A stretch of DNA of 64,000 nucleotides, taken from positions 1 through 64,000 of the forward strand of contig QOZR01000011.1 in assembly GCA_003576685.1 (NCBI GenBank). The letters run 5' to 3'. This stretch comes from Virgifigura deserti (GTDB taxonomy: Bacteria; Pseudomonadota; Alphaproteobacteria; Dongiales; Dongiaceae). The stretch's first letter is position 1. Every line of letters starts with the position of its first letter. Made by a program: the position numbers and the translations under genes. The notes beneath the pieces are model-generated. The model saw only the letters and a list, made by a program, of their open reading frames with translations, was not told where the DNA came from and ran no database searches. Positions 8,290-15,868 of this stretch are shown here, piece by piece.

Positions 8290-10074
8290 ATGACCATGAT
8301 CGCCGGCATCGTCGGCCTGCGGGATGACTTCCCCATTTCGAACGAGGTTTGCGACGATCTGCGGCAAGCGATTTCTCGTCATTCCGGCGAGCAGGTGCTC
8401 GAGCTGCGGGGAGACCGCCACTATCTTATCAAATTCGATATCGGCGCCTTCGGTTCTTCGGGGCTTCACCAAGACGATGCCGGCGCCATCAGTCTGTTGG
8501 CTGGCGAGCCCTTGCTTGATCGGACCGGCAAGGCGCGCAAACGGCCGCGCGCCGATGACCTCTCGGAGCTTCATCACTGCTGGCGGCGAAACGATCGGTC
8601 CGCTCTCAAGGCGGCGCGTGGTGCGTTTTGCATGGCGCAGTTCGACCCTGCGTCGCGCCGGCTCGACTTGGTTGCCGACAAGCTTGGCTTGCGGTCCCTG
8701 TACTACTATCGCGCGGACGATTATGTCGTTTTCGCATCGGCCCTCCGGGTGCTGGAGGCCAGCCGCGTCGTCAAGAAGCACATGGATGTCCGTGGCGTCG
8801 CGGAGATCGCGGCCATGCGGACTGCCCTTGCGGACCGCACGCCCTATGCGGGTGTAAAGGTCCTGAAGGCGGGGCAGATTATTAGCTTCCCGGAGAACGG
8901 CCATGCCGAAGAGCCTTATTGGCGATGGGACACGATCCGACCAGCTTCGGCGGATCTGCAGGATCTGCGGCGCGAGGCCTATCGGCTGTTCAGCGAATCG
9001 GTGAAACTCCGATTGGGCGAACATCAAACCGCCGTCGCCTTCTTGAGCGGGGGACTCGATTCGCGCTGCATCGTTACCGCGCTCAAGTCAGCCGTCGATG
9101 ACGTTCATACCTATAGCGTCGCCTTTCCGGACACGCTCGACCAGCCGCTGGCTGAGCGATATGCCGAAGCCATCGGCTCCATTCACCGCCACGTGCCCAT
9201 TTCCGACGATGGCGCGCATTCTCCCCTGACGAACGTCCTGCCTGTGCTCAATCCCGTGGAATTCGGGGCGAGCGAAAGCCCGAAACGGCCTCGCATCATC
9301 TGGTCGGGAGAGGGCGGAAGCGGCGTGATCGGCTATGTTTCTCAGACTACCCAACTGGTGGAGTTGCTGAGAAACGGGCGGATCGAAGAGGCTGCCACGC
9401 GTTACCTGGCAAGGAAGAACCAGATGTTGCCTCGAAGGCTCTTCGCACGATCCATCGCGGACCTCGTCTGCGACCTTCCCCGACGCGGCATGGTCGAGCG
9501 TCTGAGCAGTTTCGAATGTGCCGATCCGGGGCGCGCCATCAGCTTTTTCGATCTGATCGATTATCAGAGCCGGCATTTGGACGATCATTACGAGGACATC
9601 GACGTCACGCGCGTCGAGTTCGAGACGCCATTCTATGACAGCGACTTTGTCGCCCTGATGTATTCGGTCGGCATCGACGCCTGCCTCTATCACGATTTTT
9701 ATCACAAGTGGCTTGCCGAGTTCCCGCCGGTAACGACGACTGTTCCCTGGCAGACCTATCCGGGTCATCGGCCTTGTCCACTTCCTCTTCCGGAGAATTT
9801 TCGGGACCAGTGGTCCAACTCGCATGGGCGCGACTGGAAACGGTTACGGGCGCGCCTTCAGCTCGATGAGCTGAACCGGGAACTCCGCGAATCGAAGTTT
9901 CCGTCGCCGATTCTAAATAGATTTTCCGTCAACTTGGCACGGTGGACGGCCAGGGCGGGAGTGGGGAATTACGGCCATATCCTGACCAAGGCGGCAATCT
10001 TCACCAAATACTGGAAGGCCTGTGGCGGACAATATGTTCTATCCGATCCGATCCGGACGACCGTCACCCACTAA
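8290..10074 (+). CDS. Asparagine synthase-like amide ligase lacking the glutaminase cysteine (copy 1)
   Basis: A 594-residue protein with the AsnB layout: an N-terminal Ntn-type glutaminase-like half and a C-terminal ATP-pyrophosphatase half with the PP-loop SGGLDSR at 253-259. AsnB needs Cys as residue 2 to hydrolyse glutamine. Here the N-terminus is MTMIAGIVG, with no cysteine at that place from either possible ATG (8290 or 8296). It should therefore activate a carboxylate with ATP but use ammonia or another amine, as beta-lactam synthetase-type relatives do. In this locus a uronic acid carboxylate is a plausible substrate (inference). GGGAG lies about 10 bases upstream. A second relative is at 19277-21004. 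Confidence 0.83.
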   Translation: MTMIAGIVGLRDDFPISNEVCDDLRQAISRHSGEQVLELRGDRHYLIKFDIGAFGSSGLHQDDAGAISLLAGEPLLDRTGKARKRPRADDLSELHHCWRRNDRSALKAARGAFCMAQFDPASRRLDLVADKLGLRSLYYYRADDYVVFASALRVLEASRVVKKHMDVRGVAEIAAMRTALADRTPYAGVKVLKAGQIISFPENGHAEEPYWRWDTIRPASADLQDLRREAYRLFSESVKLRLGEHQTAVAFLSGGLDSRCIVTALKSAVDDVHTYSVAFPDTLDQPLAERYAEAIGSIHRHVPISDDGAHSPLTNVLPVLNPVEFGASESPKRPRIIWSGEGGSGVIGYVSQTTQLVELLRNGRIEEAATRYLARKNQMLPRRLFARSIADLVCDLPRRGMVERLSSFECADPGRAISFFDLIDYQSRHLDDHYEDIDVTRVEFETPFYDSDFVALMYSVGIDACLYHDFYHKWLAEFPPVTTTVPWQTYPGHRPCPLPLPENFRDQWSNSHGRDWKRLRARLQLDELNRELRESKFPSPILNRFSVNLARWTARAGVGNYGHILTKAAIFTKYWKACGGQYVLSDPIRTTVTH

Positions 10075-10189
10075 AAATTAACGTTCTCAACCAAGTTCGC
10101 TTTCTGATGTATTCAGTTGCAGGCATCGCGGCTTGCGATGTACTTTTGGAAAGGGCGCTTGCGGCGGTATCGGTAATTGCGGTTGTCCA

Positions 10190-10381
10190 ATGGGCCGTTT
10201 TTGGGGGAAGTGCCGGTTTTTCAAGCGCTCGCTGACTTCGGCCAGCTTCCTGCGCGAGGAGGGCTGGTGGTTGTATTCGGATGCCCGCCGTTGGTGGCTC
10301 CGGCCGGCGACGTTGCCGTACATATGGCTCCCATTTAACGGGTTTTTCAGGCAACTGGCTCCAGGGTTCGGTCATGCCTGA
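10190..10381 (+). CDS. Possible small Trp/Arg-rich protein (63 aa), uncertain
   Basis: A reading frame overlapping the start of the AAC(3)-like gene by 8 bases. It is rich in Trp, Phe and Arg (for example GWWLYSDARRWWLRP) and ends in GHA. Third codon positions are mostly G or C, as in real genes here, but there is no good ribosome site and no family is recognised. It could be a real small protein, the tail of a decayed gene, or chance. The rest of the gap from 10075 to 10189 shows nothing. Confidence 0.25.
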   Translation: MGRFWGKCRFFKRSLTSASFLREEGWWLYSDARRWWLRPATLPYIWLPFNGFFRQLAPGFGHA

Positions 10382-11429
10382 ACCCAAGAGCCAAATGGCA
10401 GCGCCTGTTCGGGAGCGCACCTTCAAGCTGATCAAGACGGTCGTGCCGTCGCCGCTACTGGCTTTCGCCAGCAGGATCTTGCCGAAAGGCGTAAAGCGCG
10501 CCGTCAACCAGGCAGTCCAATCGATAGGCGGGCCAGTCGAGGGGCTGCTGCTGCGGCGCGCCGAGGCGCGAGTCCGCGAAAGCCGCCCTACCGTCACCCG
10601 AGATGCGCTGATCGCCGATCTGGAGGCGCTGGCGCTGCCCTCCGGCGGGATCGTGTTCGTCCACAGTTCACTGAAAGCCCTCGGCTATGTCGAAGGTGGT
10701 GCCGCCGCGGTCGTGGATGTGCTGAGGACCGTGATCGTCGAGCGAGGCGGCGGCACCTTGGCGATGCCGACCTTCACCGGCCTCGGCAGCATGTCCGAGA
10801 CGCTGCGCTCGGGCGCAGTGTTCTGCAGCCGGACGAGCCCATCGCGGGTCGGTGCGATCACGGAGCTGTTCCGTCACGAGCCGGGCGTCCGCCGCAGCCT
10901 GCATCCGACGCATTCCGTGGCCGCGCTCGGGCCGCGCGCGGACTGGCTGGTGGAGTCGCATCACCGCTGCGTCGGCGCTTTTTCCGAGGGGTCGCCGTTG
11001 GCGCGCCTGCTCGAGGCGGACGGTCACTTGCTCGGGCTGGGCACCGGCCTTGGAACGGTCACCTTCTACCATGTTCTCGAGGACCTGCGTCCGGACTTCC
11101 CGTTCAGTGTCTACACGCCTGATTCGCCGATCGAAGCGATTTGTCGCGACGAAAGCGGTGTCGAGCATCGGCTGCGCGTGATGGCGCATGATCCCTCTGT
11201 CTCGCGAACCCGGATCGACCGACCGGAAGGCGAATGGATCCGCGGCTACATCACCCGTCATTTCGAGGCGGCCGGCAGCCTGCGCTGGGCCAGCGTGGGG
11301 GCAGGCAGCGCCTGGACGATTCCGGCGCGGAGCATGTATGTGGGCCTCGAGGCGCTGCTTGCCCGTGGGATCACGATCTACAGCACACGTAGAGAGGTTG
11401 AAGGGAAGGCGCTCGGCGAAGCGATTTAA
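10374..11429 (+). CDS. AAC(3)-family N-acetyltransferase homologue
   Basis: A 351-residue protein of the aminoglycoside 3-N-acetyltransferase fold. The acetyl-CoA-binding signature HSSLKALGYVEGG and the RRSLHPTHSVAALGPRADW region, which carries the catalytic histidine, are both present. About 80 basic residues precede the domain. In polysaccharide loci such proteins are more likely to acylate an amino sugar than to resist antibiotics; this is inference. I chose the ATG at 10374, preceded by AGGG at 8 bases, over an upstream in-frame start at 10281. The toroid gene follows after about 105 bases on the same strand. Confidence 0.78.
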   Translation: MPEPKSQMAAPVRERTFKLIKTVVPSPLLAFASRILPKGVKRAVNQAVQSIGGPVEGLLLRRAEARVRESRPTVTRDALIADLEALALPSGGIVFVHSSLKALGYVEGGAAAVVDVLRTVIVERGGGTLAMPTFTGLGSMSETLRSGAVFCSRTSPSRVGAITELFRHEPGVRRSLHPTHSVAALGPRADWLVESHHRCVGAFSEGSPLARLLEADGHLLGLGTGLGTVTFYHVLEDLRPDFPFSVYTPDSPIEAICRDESGVEHRLRVMAHDPSVSRTRIDRPEGEWIRGYITRHFEAAGSLRWASVGAGSAWTIPARSMYVGLEALLARGITIYSTRREVEGKALGEAI

Positions 11430-11535
11430 CCACCGAGTCGGCGCGGGGAAGCTAAGGGGGAGACATCGATGGTTCTTGTGATGGGAAGGACTTACGCTTC
11501 GGCTTGCGCGTCGGCCGGAGACACGGGACGTGGCC

Positions 11536-12813
11536 ATGAGTGAGCAGCCTCGGCCGCGTGCGCATCGGCCATGGGGGTCTTTGCGGCATTCGGTGCTACG
11601 CTTGAAGCCGGCGCGCCGGCTGATCGATCGAGTCCGCGACCGTTTCGAATTGCCGGCGGCGGCACGGGCAGAGCGTGACCGCGATGCGCGCGGTCTGGCC
11701 GAGCATGAGGATCCCGGATTAGATCGAGTGATTGCCGAGGGAATCGAGTGGATTGGGCGGGCACAGGACCATTCGGCGACCGCCGATGGCGGTGTCGCGC
11801 GGCACTATTCTCTGGTCGGCGGCTGGGGGCCGTCCTACCCGGAAACCACGGGCTACATCGTTCCGACTCTGCTGCAATACGCTGAGCGGAGCGGCGAGGC
11901 CTCGGCTCGTGAACGCGCGCGAAGGATGCTCGACTGGTTCGTCAAGATCCAAATGCCGGGCGGCGGCTTTCAGGGCGGCACCATCGATGCCGCGCCCGTC
12001 GTTCCCGTGACCTTCAACACGGGCCAGATCCTTATAGGCTTGGCCGCGGGCGTGCGGGCATTCGACGAATATCGGGAGCAGACGATCGCAGCCGCCGACT
12101 GGCTCGTCGCGACGATGGATTCTGACGGCTGCTGGCGGAAGCACCCGACTCCGTTTGCTCGGGTCGGCGAGAAGACCTATGAGACGCATGTTGCCTGGGG
12201 CCTGTTTGAGGCCGACCGTGTCATCCCGGGCCGCGACTACGGCGCGGCGGGGCTGCGGAACGTCGGCTGGGCCCTGACGCACCAGCAGAGCAACGGATGG
12301 TTCGCCCGATGCTGTCTCACCGACCCTACGCAGCCGCTGACCCACACGATCGGCTATGTCCTCCGCGGCGTGATCGAGGGCTATCGGTTCGGCGGCGACG
12401 CAGCCCTGCTGCAAGCCGCGCAGCGAACCGCCGACGGCGTGTTAACTGCCTTGCAGCCGGACGGCTTCCTGCCCGGCCGACTGAATTCCGACTGGAAAGG
12501 TGCGGTGCCGTGGGTCTGCCTGACCGGAACCGCGCAGATCGCCCATTGCTGGCTGCTGCTGTTCCGCGAAACCGGCGACGCGCGATATCGTGACGCCGCC
12601 TTTGCCGCGCTGCGCTATGTTCGTCGCACGGTTCGCATTGGCGGTTCGCCCGAGATCCGGGGCGCGGTCAAAGGTTCCTTTCCGATCAGCGGCGACTATG
12701 GGCGCTACGAGTATCTGAATTGGGCGTGCAAGTTTCTGGTCGACGCCTGCATGCTCGAGCAGGAGATTCGCGCGGTCGAGGGGGCGGAAACCGTCGCTGC
12801 GGCGATATCGTAA
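11536..12813 (+). CDS. Alpha/alpha-toroid protein of the polysaccharide locus, function unknown
   Basis: A 425-residue soluble protein with repeated helical hairpins that carry conserved Gly/Trp turns: GWGPSYPETTGYIVPTLL, a GGFQGGTID stretch, DGCWRKHPTPF, THTIGYVLRGVIEGYRFGGD and WVCLTGTAQIAHCWLLLFR. These are the marks of an (alpha/alpha)6 barrel as in prenyltransferase/squalene-cyclase, glycosidase and uronyl-epimerase families. No signal peptide is visible, so it is probably cytoplasmic. It could be a sugar epimerase, lyase or hydrolase acting on the glycan. The start is the ATG at 11536 after a GGGA; a GTG two codons earlier is possible. It converges on the CapA gene with 30 bases between. 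Confidence 0.65.
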   Translation: MSEQPRPRAHRPWGSLRHSVLRLKPARRLIDRVRDRFELPAAARAERDRDARGLAEHEDPGLDRVIAEGIEWIGRAQDHSATADGGVARHYSLVGGWGPSYPETTGYIVPTLLQYAERSGEASARERARRMLDWFVKIQMPGGGFQGGTIDAAPVVPVTFNTGQILIGLAAGVRAFDEYREQTIAAADWLVATMDSDGCWRKHPTPFARVGEKTYETHVAWGLFEADRVIPGRDYGAAGLRNVGWALTHQQSNGWFARCCLTDPTQPLTHTIGYVLRGVIEGYRFGGDAALLQAAQRTADGVLTALQPDGFLPGRLNSDWKGAVPWVCLTGTAQIAHCWLLLFRETGDARYRDAAFAALRYVRRTVRIGGSPEIRGAVKGSFPISGDYGRYEYLNWACKFLVDACMLEQEIRAVEGAETVAAAIS

Positions 12814-12843
12814 CGCGAAGCCGAGGCCCTGGGAACAAGCCGC

Positions 12844-13974
12844 CTAATAGCGTCCGCCCGACAGGAGGCCGGCCATCCAGCGCCAGTTCTCGGGCCGTGT
12901 CAGCAAGCCCTTCAGCTGTGCCTGCGCGCCACCGGCATCCTTGCGGGCGAGCGCGTAGTACACGCCCATGAAAGCACTCTTTGCTTCGGATTTGCAGGAA
13001 GTGAAGCGGCTTCGTCGTACCAGCGCCGGATGACTCGTTTCCTCCGATAGGCGCTTCAGCGCATGGTTTCGCTGTTCGGCCTCAGTCGCGTCGCACGGTA
13101 CCGGGCACCCATCGTCGTCGATCCGCAATGGGATAGGATCCATCTCGATCCGGACGTCGTCTCCGTGGATGTTCAATGTGACTGCCAGGAGCATGCTGTC
13201 GGATGTTCCCGGGCGACGCTCCTGATAAGAATTCCCCTTCACCGGGAAGACATAGTTCCCCAGGGAATAGGCGATCAGGCCGTCTTTGTAGGCTTCCAGG
13301 CCTTGGACGACGTGCGGGTGGTGCTGAATGACCATCGTCGCACCCAAGTCAATTAGACGACGCGACAGCCGTTGACGGAACGGAGCGGGATGAGAGACGA
13401 ACTCAAGATCAGCATGAAGGATCACGATAACGATATCGGCGATCTGCTTGGCAGCGATGACCCGGCGCACGAGACGTCGCTGCATCAGGGGAGCGATGCC
13501 AGGGCGGCTTCGGTCAGCATAGAAGAGGGACGCATCGCAGGCGCCAAGGAAGGCGATCCTCTTGCCCTTGCAGGTAAGGATCAAAGGCTTCTCGGCCTCC
13601 GCGAGGTCGGAACCCGCGCCGAAAAAGCGAAAGCCGTTCTCCCGCAGGAAACTGGCGGTCGCCTGCAGGCCGCGTGCGCCGAAGTCCATGATATGGTTGT
13701 TCGCTAGGCTGAAGATTTCGATTCCCGAGTGCTTGAGAGTCTCCGCCTGGTCATGCGGAACGACAAGGCGCCCTCTCACCTCCTCGAATGCGCCATCGGA
13801 GAGGCAGAGCTCGAAATTGCCCACCGTGAGATCGAACTGTTCGAGGAGTGGCAGCATTGCGGCGAAAGGTGCCCGCGGTCCTCGCCTTTGCACGAGATCC
13901 CAAACGGCCCTGCCCAGAAAGACATCGCCGACAAATCCGATTGTGATTGATGCGGGATTCGACGATGAGGTCAT
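12844..13974 (-). CDS. CapA family metallophosphatase-fold protein
   Basis: A 376-residue protein of the CapA (poly-gamma-glutamate capsule) family in the calcineurin-like superfamily. Metal-site motifs are visible: GFVGDVFLGR near the N-terminus, GNFE, SLANNHIMDFG, and the later HADLEF and QHHPHVVQG elements, then AYSLGNYVF. No signal peptide or transmembrane segment is obvious, unlike membrane-anchored CapA. Its role in capsule or exopolysaccharide loci is not firmly known; it may act on a glycan, lipid or polymer phosphate. The start is the ATG at 13974; a TTG at 13989 would add five residues. Nested palindromes lie upstream at 14009-14026. Confidence 0.83.
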   Translation of the reverse strand: MTSSSNPASITIGFVGDVFLGRAVWDLVQRRGPRAPFAAMLPLLEQFDLTVGNFELCLSDGAFEEVRGRLVVPHDQAETLKHSGIEIFSLANNHIMDFGARGLQATASFLRENGFRFFGAGSDLAEAEKPLILTCKGKRIAFLGACDASLFYADRSRPGIAPLMQRRLVRRVIAAKQIADIVIVILHADLEFVSHPAPFRQRLSRRLIDLGATMVIQHHPHVVQGLEAYKDGLIAYSLGNYVFPVKGNSYQERRPGTSDSMLLAVTLNIHGDDVRIEMDPIPLRIDDDGCPVPCDATEAEQRNHALKRLSEETSHPALVRRSRFTSCKSEAKSAFMGVYYALARKDAGGAQAQLKGLLTRPENWRWMAGLLSGGRY

Positions 13975-14008
13975 GGTTGGGCTCTGCAAGCTGCCGGCTC
14001 GTGCTGGC

Positions 14009-14026
14009 GTTCGTTGAACGATCGTT
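14009..14026. promoter_or_regulatory. Overlapping palindromes upstream of the CapA gene
   Basis: CGTTC-GTT-GAACG (14009-14021) overlaps the perfect 10-mer palindrome AACGATCGTT (14017-14026), 35 to 52 bases before the CapA start. Palindromes in this position often bind dimeric repressors; no regulator is identified. Confidence 0.3.
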
Positions 14027-14155
14027 GATTAGTGCGGCTTTGGTATCGGATATAGGTGAAAAGTAAAACTGTTATTTCTACCCAATCAAAAGAAAGAAAA
14101 TTTGAATTCATTAGTTGAAGGCGTCCTCAGAATACTTAACCTTAAAGCGGGATGG

Positions 14156-15682
14156 TTAAAGACTAGGGGCGCTACGCTTGCGGGGCTTCAGCGCGGCCAG
14201 GCGCGTGCCGAGATATTGAAGCCCCGCACGCTCCGCCCCTGATGGCCGTCCCGAAACGACCCAGAGCAACGCTAGCGATGCAACAAAGGTCGCGGCACCG
14301 AGCGGAACTTTGATTGCGAGCCGCAGCGCAGGCTCCAGGTCCGAGAGATCCACAGGAAGTTTCTGAACGACAACGGCCATCGCGAGCGCGGCGATCAGCG
14401 GGCGCCAAGTGAAACTAAAGAGCCGCCGGACAGAGAACGGAAGCACCGACTTCAGGAGGATGAAGTAGGTGGGCATGAGCAGCACGACTCCCGCGAGGTA
14501 GGTGGCGGCCACACCTTCCGGACCGACGTAATAAGCGGCGGCGGCCAAAACCGGGATCATGACGATCAGGCGCCACCAAGCCTGTAATGCGGCGTATCGG
14601 ATGTGACCCAGTGTGCCCAGGATCAGGAAAACGCTATGGCTGTAGGCGGACACGCCCGCTGCGAGGGAGAGCCAGAAAATGAACGGAGCGGCATCGATCC
14701 ATTGAGGTCCCAGAAGAACATACACCAGATCCTCGGCAATCAGGGCGATGCCGGCTGATGTCGACGCGGCCACGATGACGATAACGGACAGGACATTGAA
14801 ATAGGCGTCGAGCAGCTGTTTCGGATCGTGGCTGAGCTTGGAGTATGCTGGGAACAGGGCGCGTTGGAGAGGACGGATCAACTCGTCACTGGGCAGTTTC
14901 GCCAGTTCGACGGCGATCTGATAGAAGCCCATCAGACCCGATGTGGCGATGGCGCCGACCGTGTACTGGTCAAGCCGGTTATGGAGATAACCGCCCATCG
15001 TCATGACCCAACTCCAGAACGAGAAATGCCAGATCTCTCGGATCTTCGTGAAGCAGATGCGTGGGCGATAGGGGTGGAGCAGATAGCTGAGCGCGACCGA
15101 GAAGACTTGGCCGAAGACGATTCCGCCGACAAGCGCCCAGTAGCTCCGCAGATAGAAGGCAAGGGCGAGCGTGGTGACGAACGACAGAAGCTTCTTGTAG
15201 ACGCCAAACCGGAATTCCTTGGCGAAATCGAGTTCCTTGCGGAACAGAACGGTCCCGATGTTCTCGAATCCGATCAGATAGACGCGAAGCGAGAATATCT
15301 GGACCAGCAGCACGGCGCGCGGGTCATCGAAATACATGCCGGCCAGCGGGGCGGCCAGAACCACGGTCGTGCCGAGGACCAAGCCGACGAGCACCTGGGT
15401 CGTCCAGGCGGAGTCGAAATGTTCCCGCGTCGGGTTGGGGTGCCGGATCAGGGCCGCCTGCTGCCCGGTTTCTCCCATCATCTCGATCAGGCCGACGAAC
15501 AGCATCGACATCGCAACGAGGCCGAAGTCCTGCGGAGTCAGGAGTCGGGCCAAAATGATCGTGCTGACGAGCCCGATCGCGCGAATGCTCCAGCGCATCA
15601 CGACCATCCAGATCGAGCCGCGGATCATGTGTGGCCGAACGGCGGCTTCGGTCAGCTTCTGACTTTCGGGTCTGCTCGTCAT
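14156..15682 (-). CDS. Wzx-type polysaccharide/lipid flippase (MOP superfamily)
   Basis: A 508-residue polytopic protein with about twelve to fourteen hydrophobic segments, matching the oligosaccharide flippase family. The start of the transporter core reads SIWMVVMRWSIRAIGL, then LARLLTPQDFGLVAMSM, the usual N-terminal half-signature (L-x-P-x-D-F/Y-G). It should move lipid-linked repeat units to the periplasmic face, upstream of polymerisation or of the ligase at 211-1551. Its first 19 codons have a decayed copy at 18610-18554. A 17-base tandem repeat lies in its upstream region (15744-15777). Confidence 0.85.
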   Translation of the reverse strand: MTSRPESQKLTEAAVRPHMIRGSIWMVVMRWSIRAIGLVSTIILARLLTPQDFGLVAMSMLFVGLIEMMGETGQQAALIRHPNPTREHFDSAWTTQVLVGLVLGTTVVLAAPLAGMYFDDPRAVLLVQIFSLRVYLIGFENIGTVLFRKELDFAKEFRFGVYKKLLSFVTTLALAFYLRSYWALVGGIVFGQVFSVALSYLLHPYRPRICFTKIREIWHFSFWSWVMTMGGYLHNRLDQYTVGAIATSGLMGFYQIAVELAKLPSDELIRPLQRALFPAYSKLSHDPKQLLDAYFNVLSVIVIVAASTSAGIALIAEDLVYVLLGPQWIDAAPFIFWLSLAAGVSAYSHSVFLILGTLGHIRYAALQAWWRLIVMIPVLAAAAYYVGPEGVAATYLAGVVLLMPTYFILLKSVLPFSVRRLFSFTWRPLIAALAMAVVVQKLPVDLSDLEPALRLAIKVPLGAATFVASLALLWVVSGRPSGAERAGLQYLGTRLAALKPRKRSAPSL

Positions 15683-15743
15683 GATGGCCTATCGGCTCGG
15701 ACTGGTATCGGGGTCGGAATGTTTAATAGGCCGTGAATAGGGG

Positions 15744-15777
15744 CCAGCAGGCATCTTTAACCAGCAGGCATCTTTAA
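15744..15777. repeat. Perfect 17-bp tandem repeat upstream of the flippase gene
   Basis: CCAGCAGGCATCTTTAA occurs at 15744-15760 and again directly at 15761-15777, about 60 to 95 bases before the flippase ATG. The copies are identical, so this is either a recent slippage duplication or a paired regulator site. Confidence 0.8.
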
Positions 15778-15868
15778 CATATGCATGCGGGAGTTACAGA
15801 ATCCCTGTCCGATTGATAATGTCGCCGTTGGTTCGAAGTCCATTCGGCCGAGCATAATCGATGAGTCC

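Noticed and set aside
10131..10147. A GGCAT...TTGC pair resembling a sigma-54 promoter
   Set aside because: The spacing between GG and GC is 11 bases instead of 10, so it does not fit the -24/-12 consensus.
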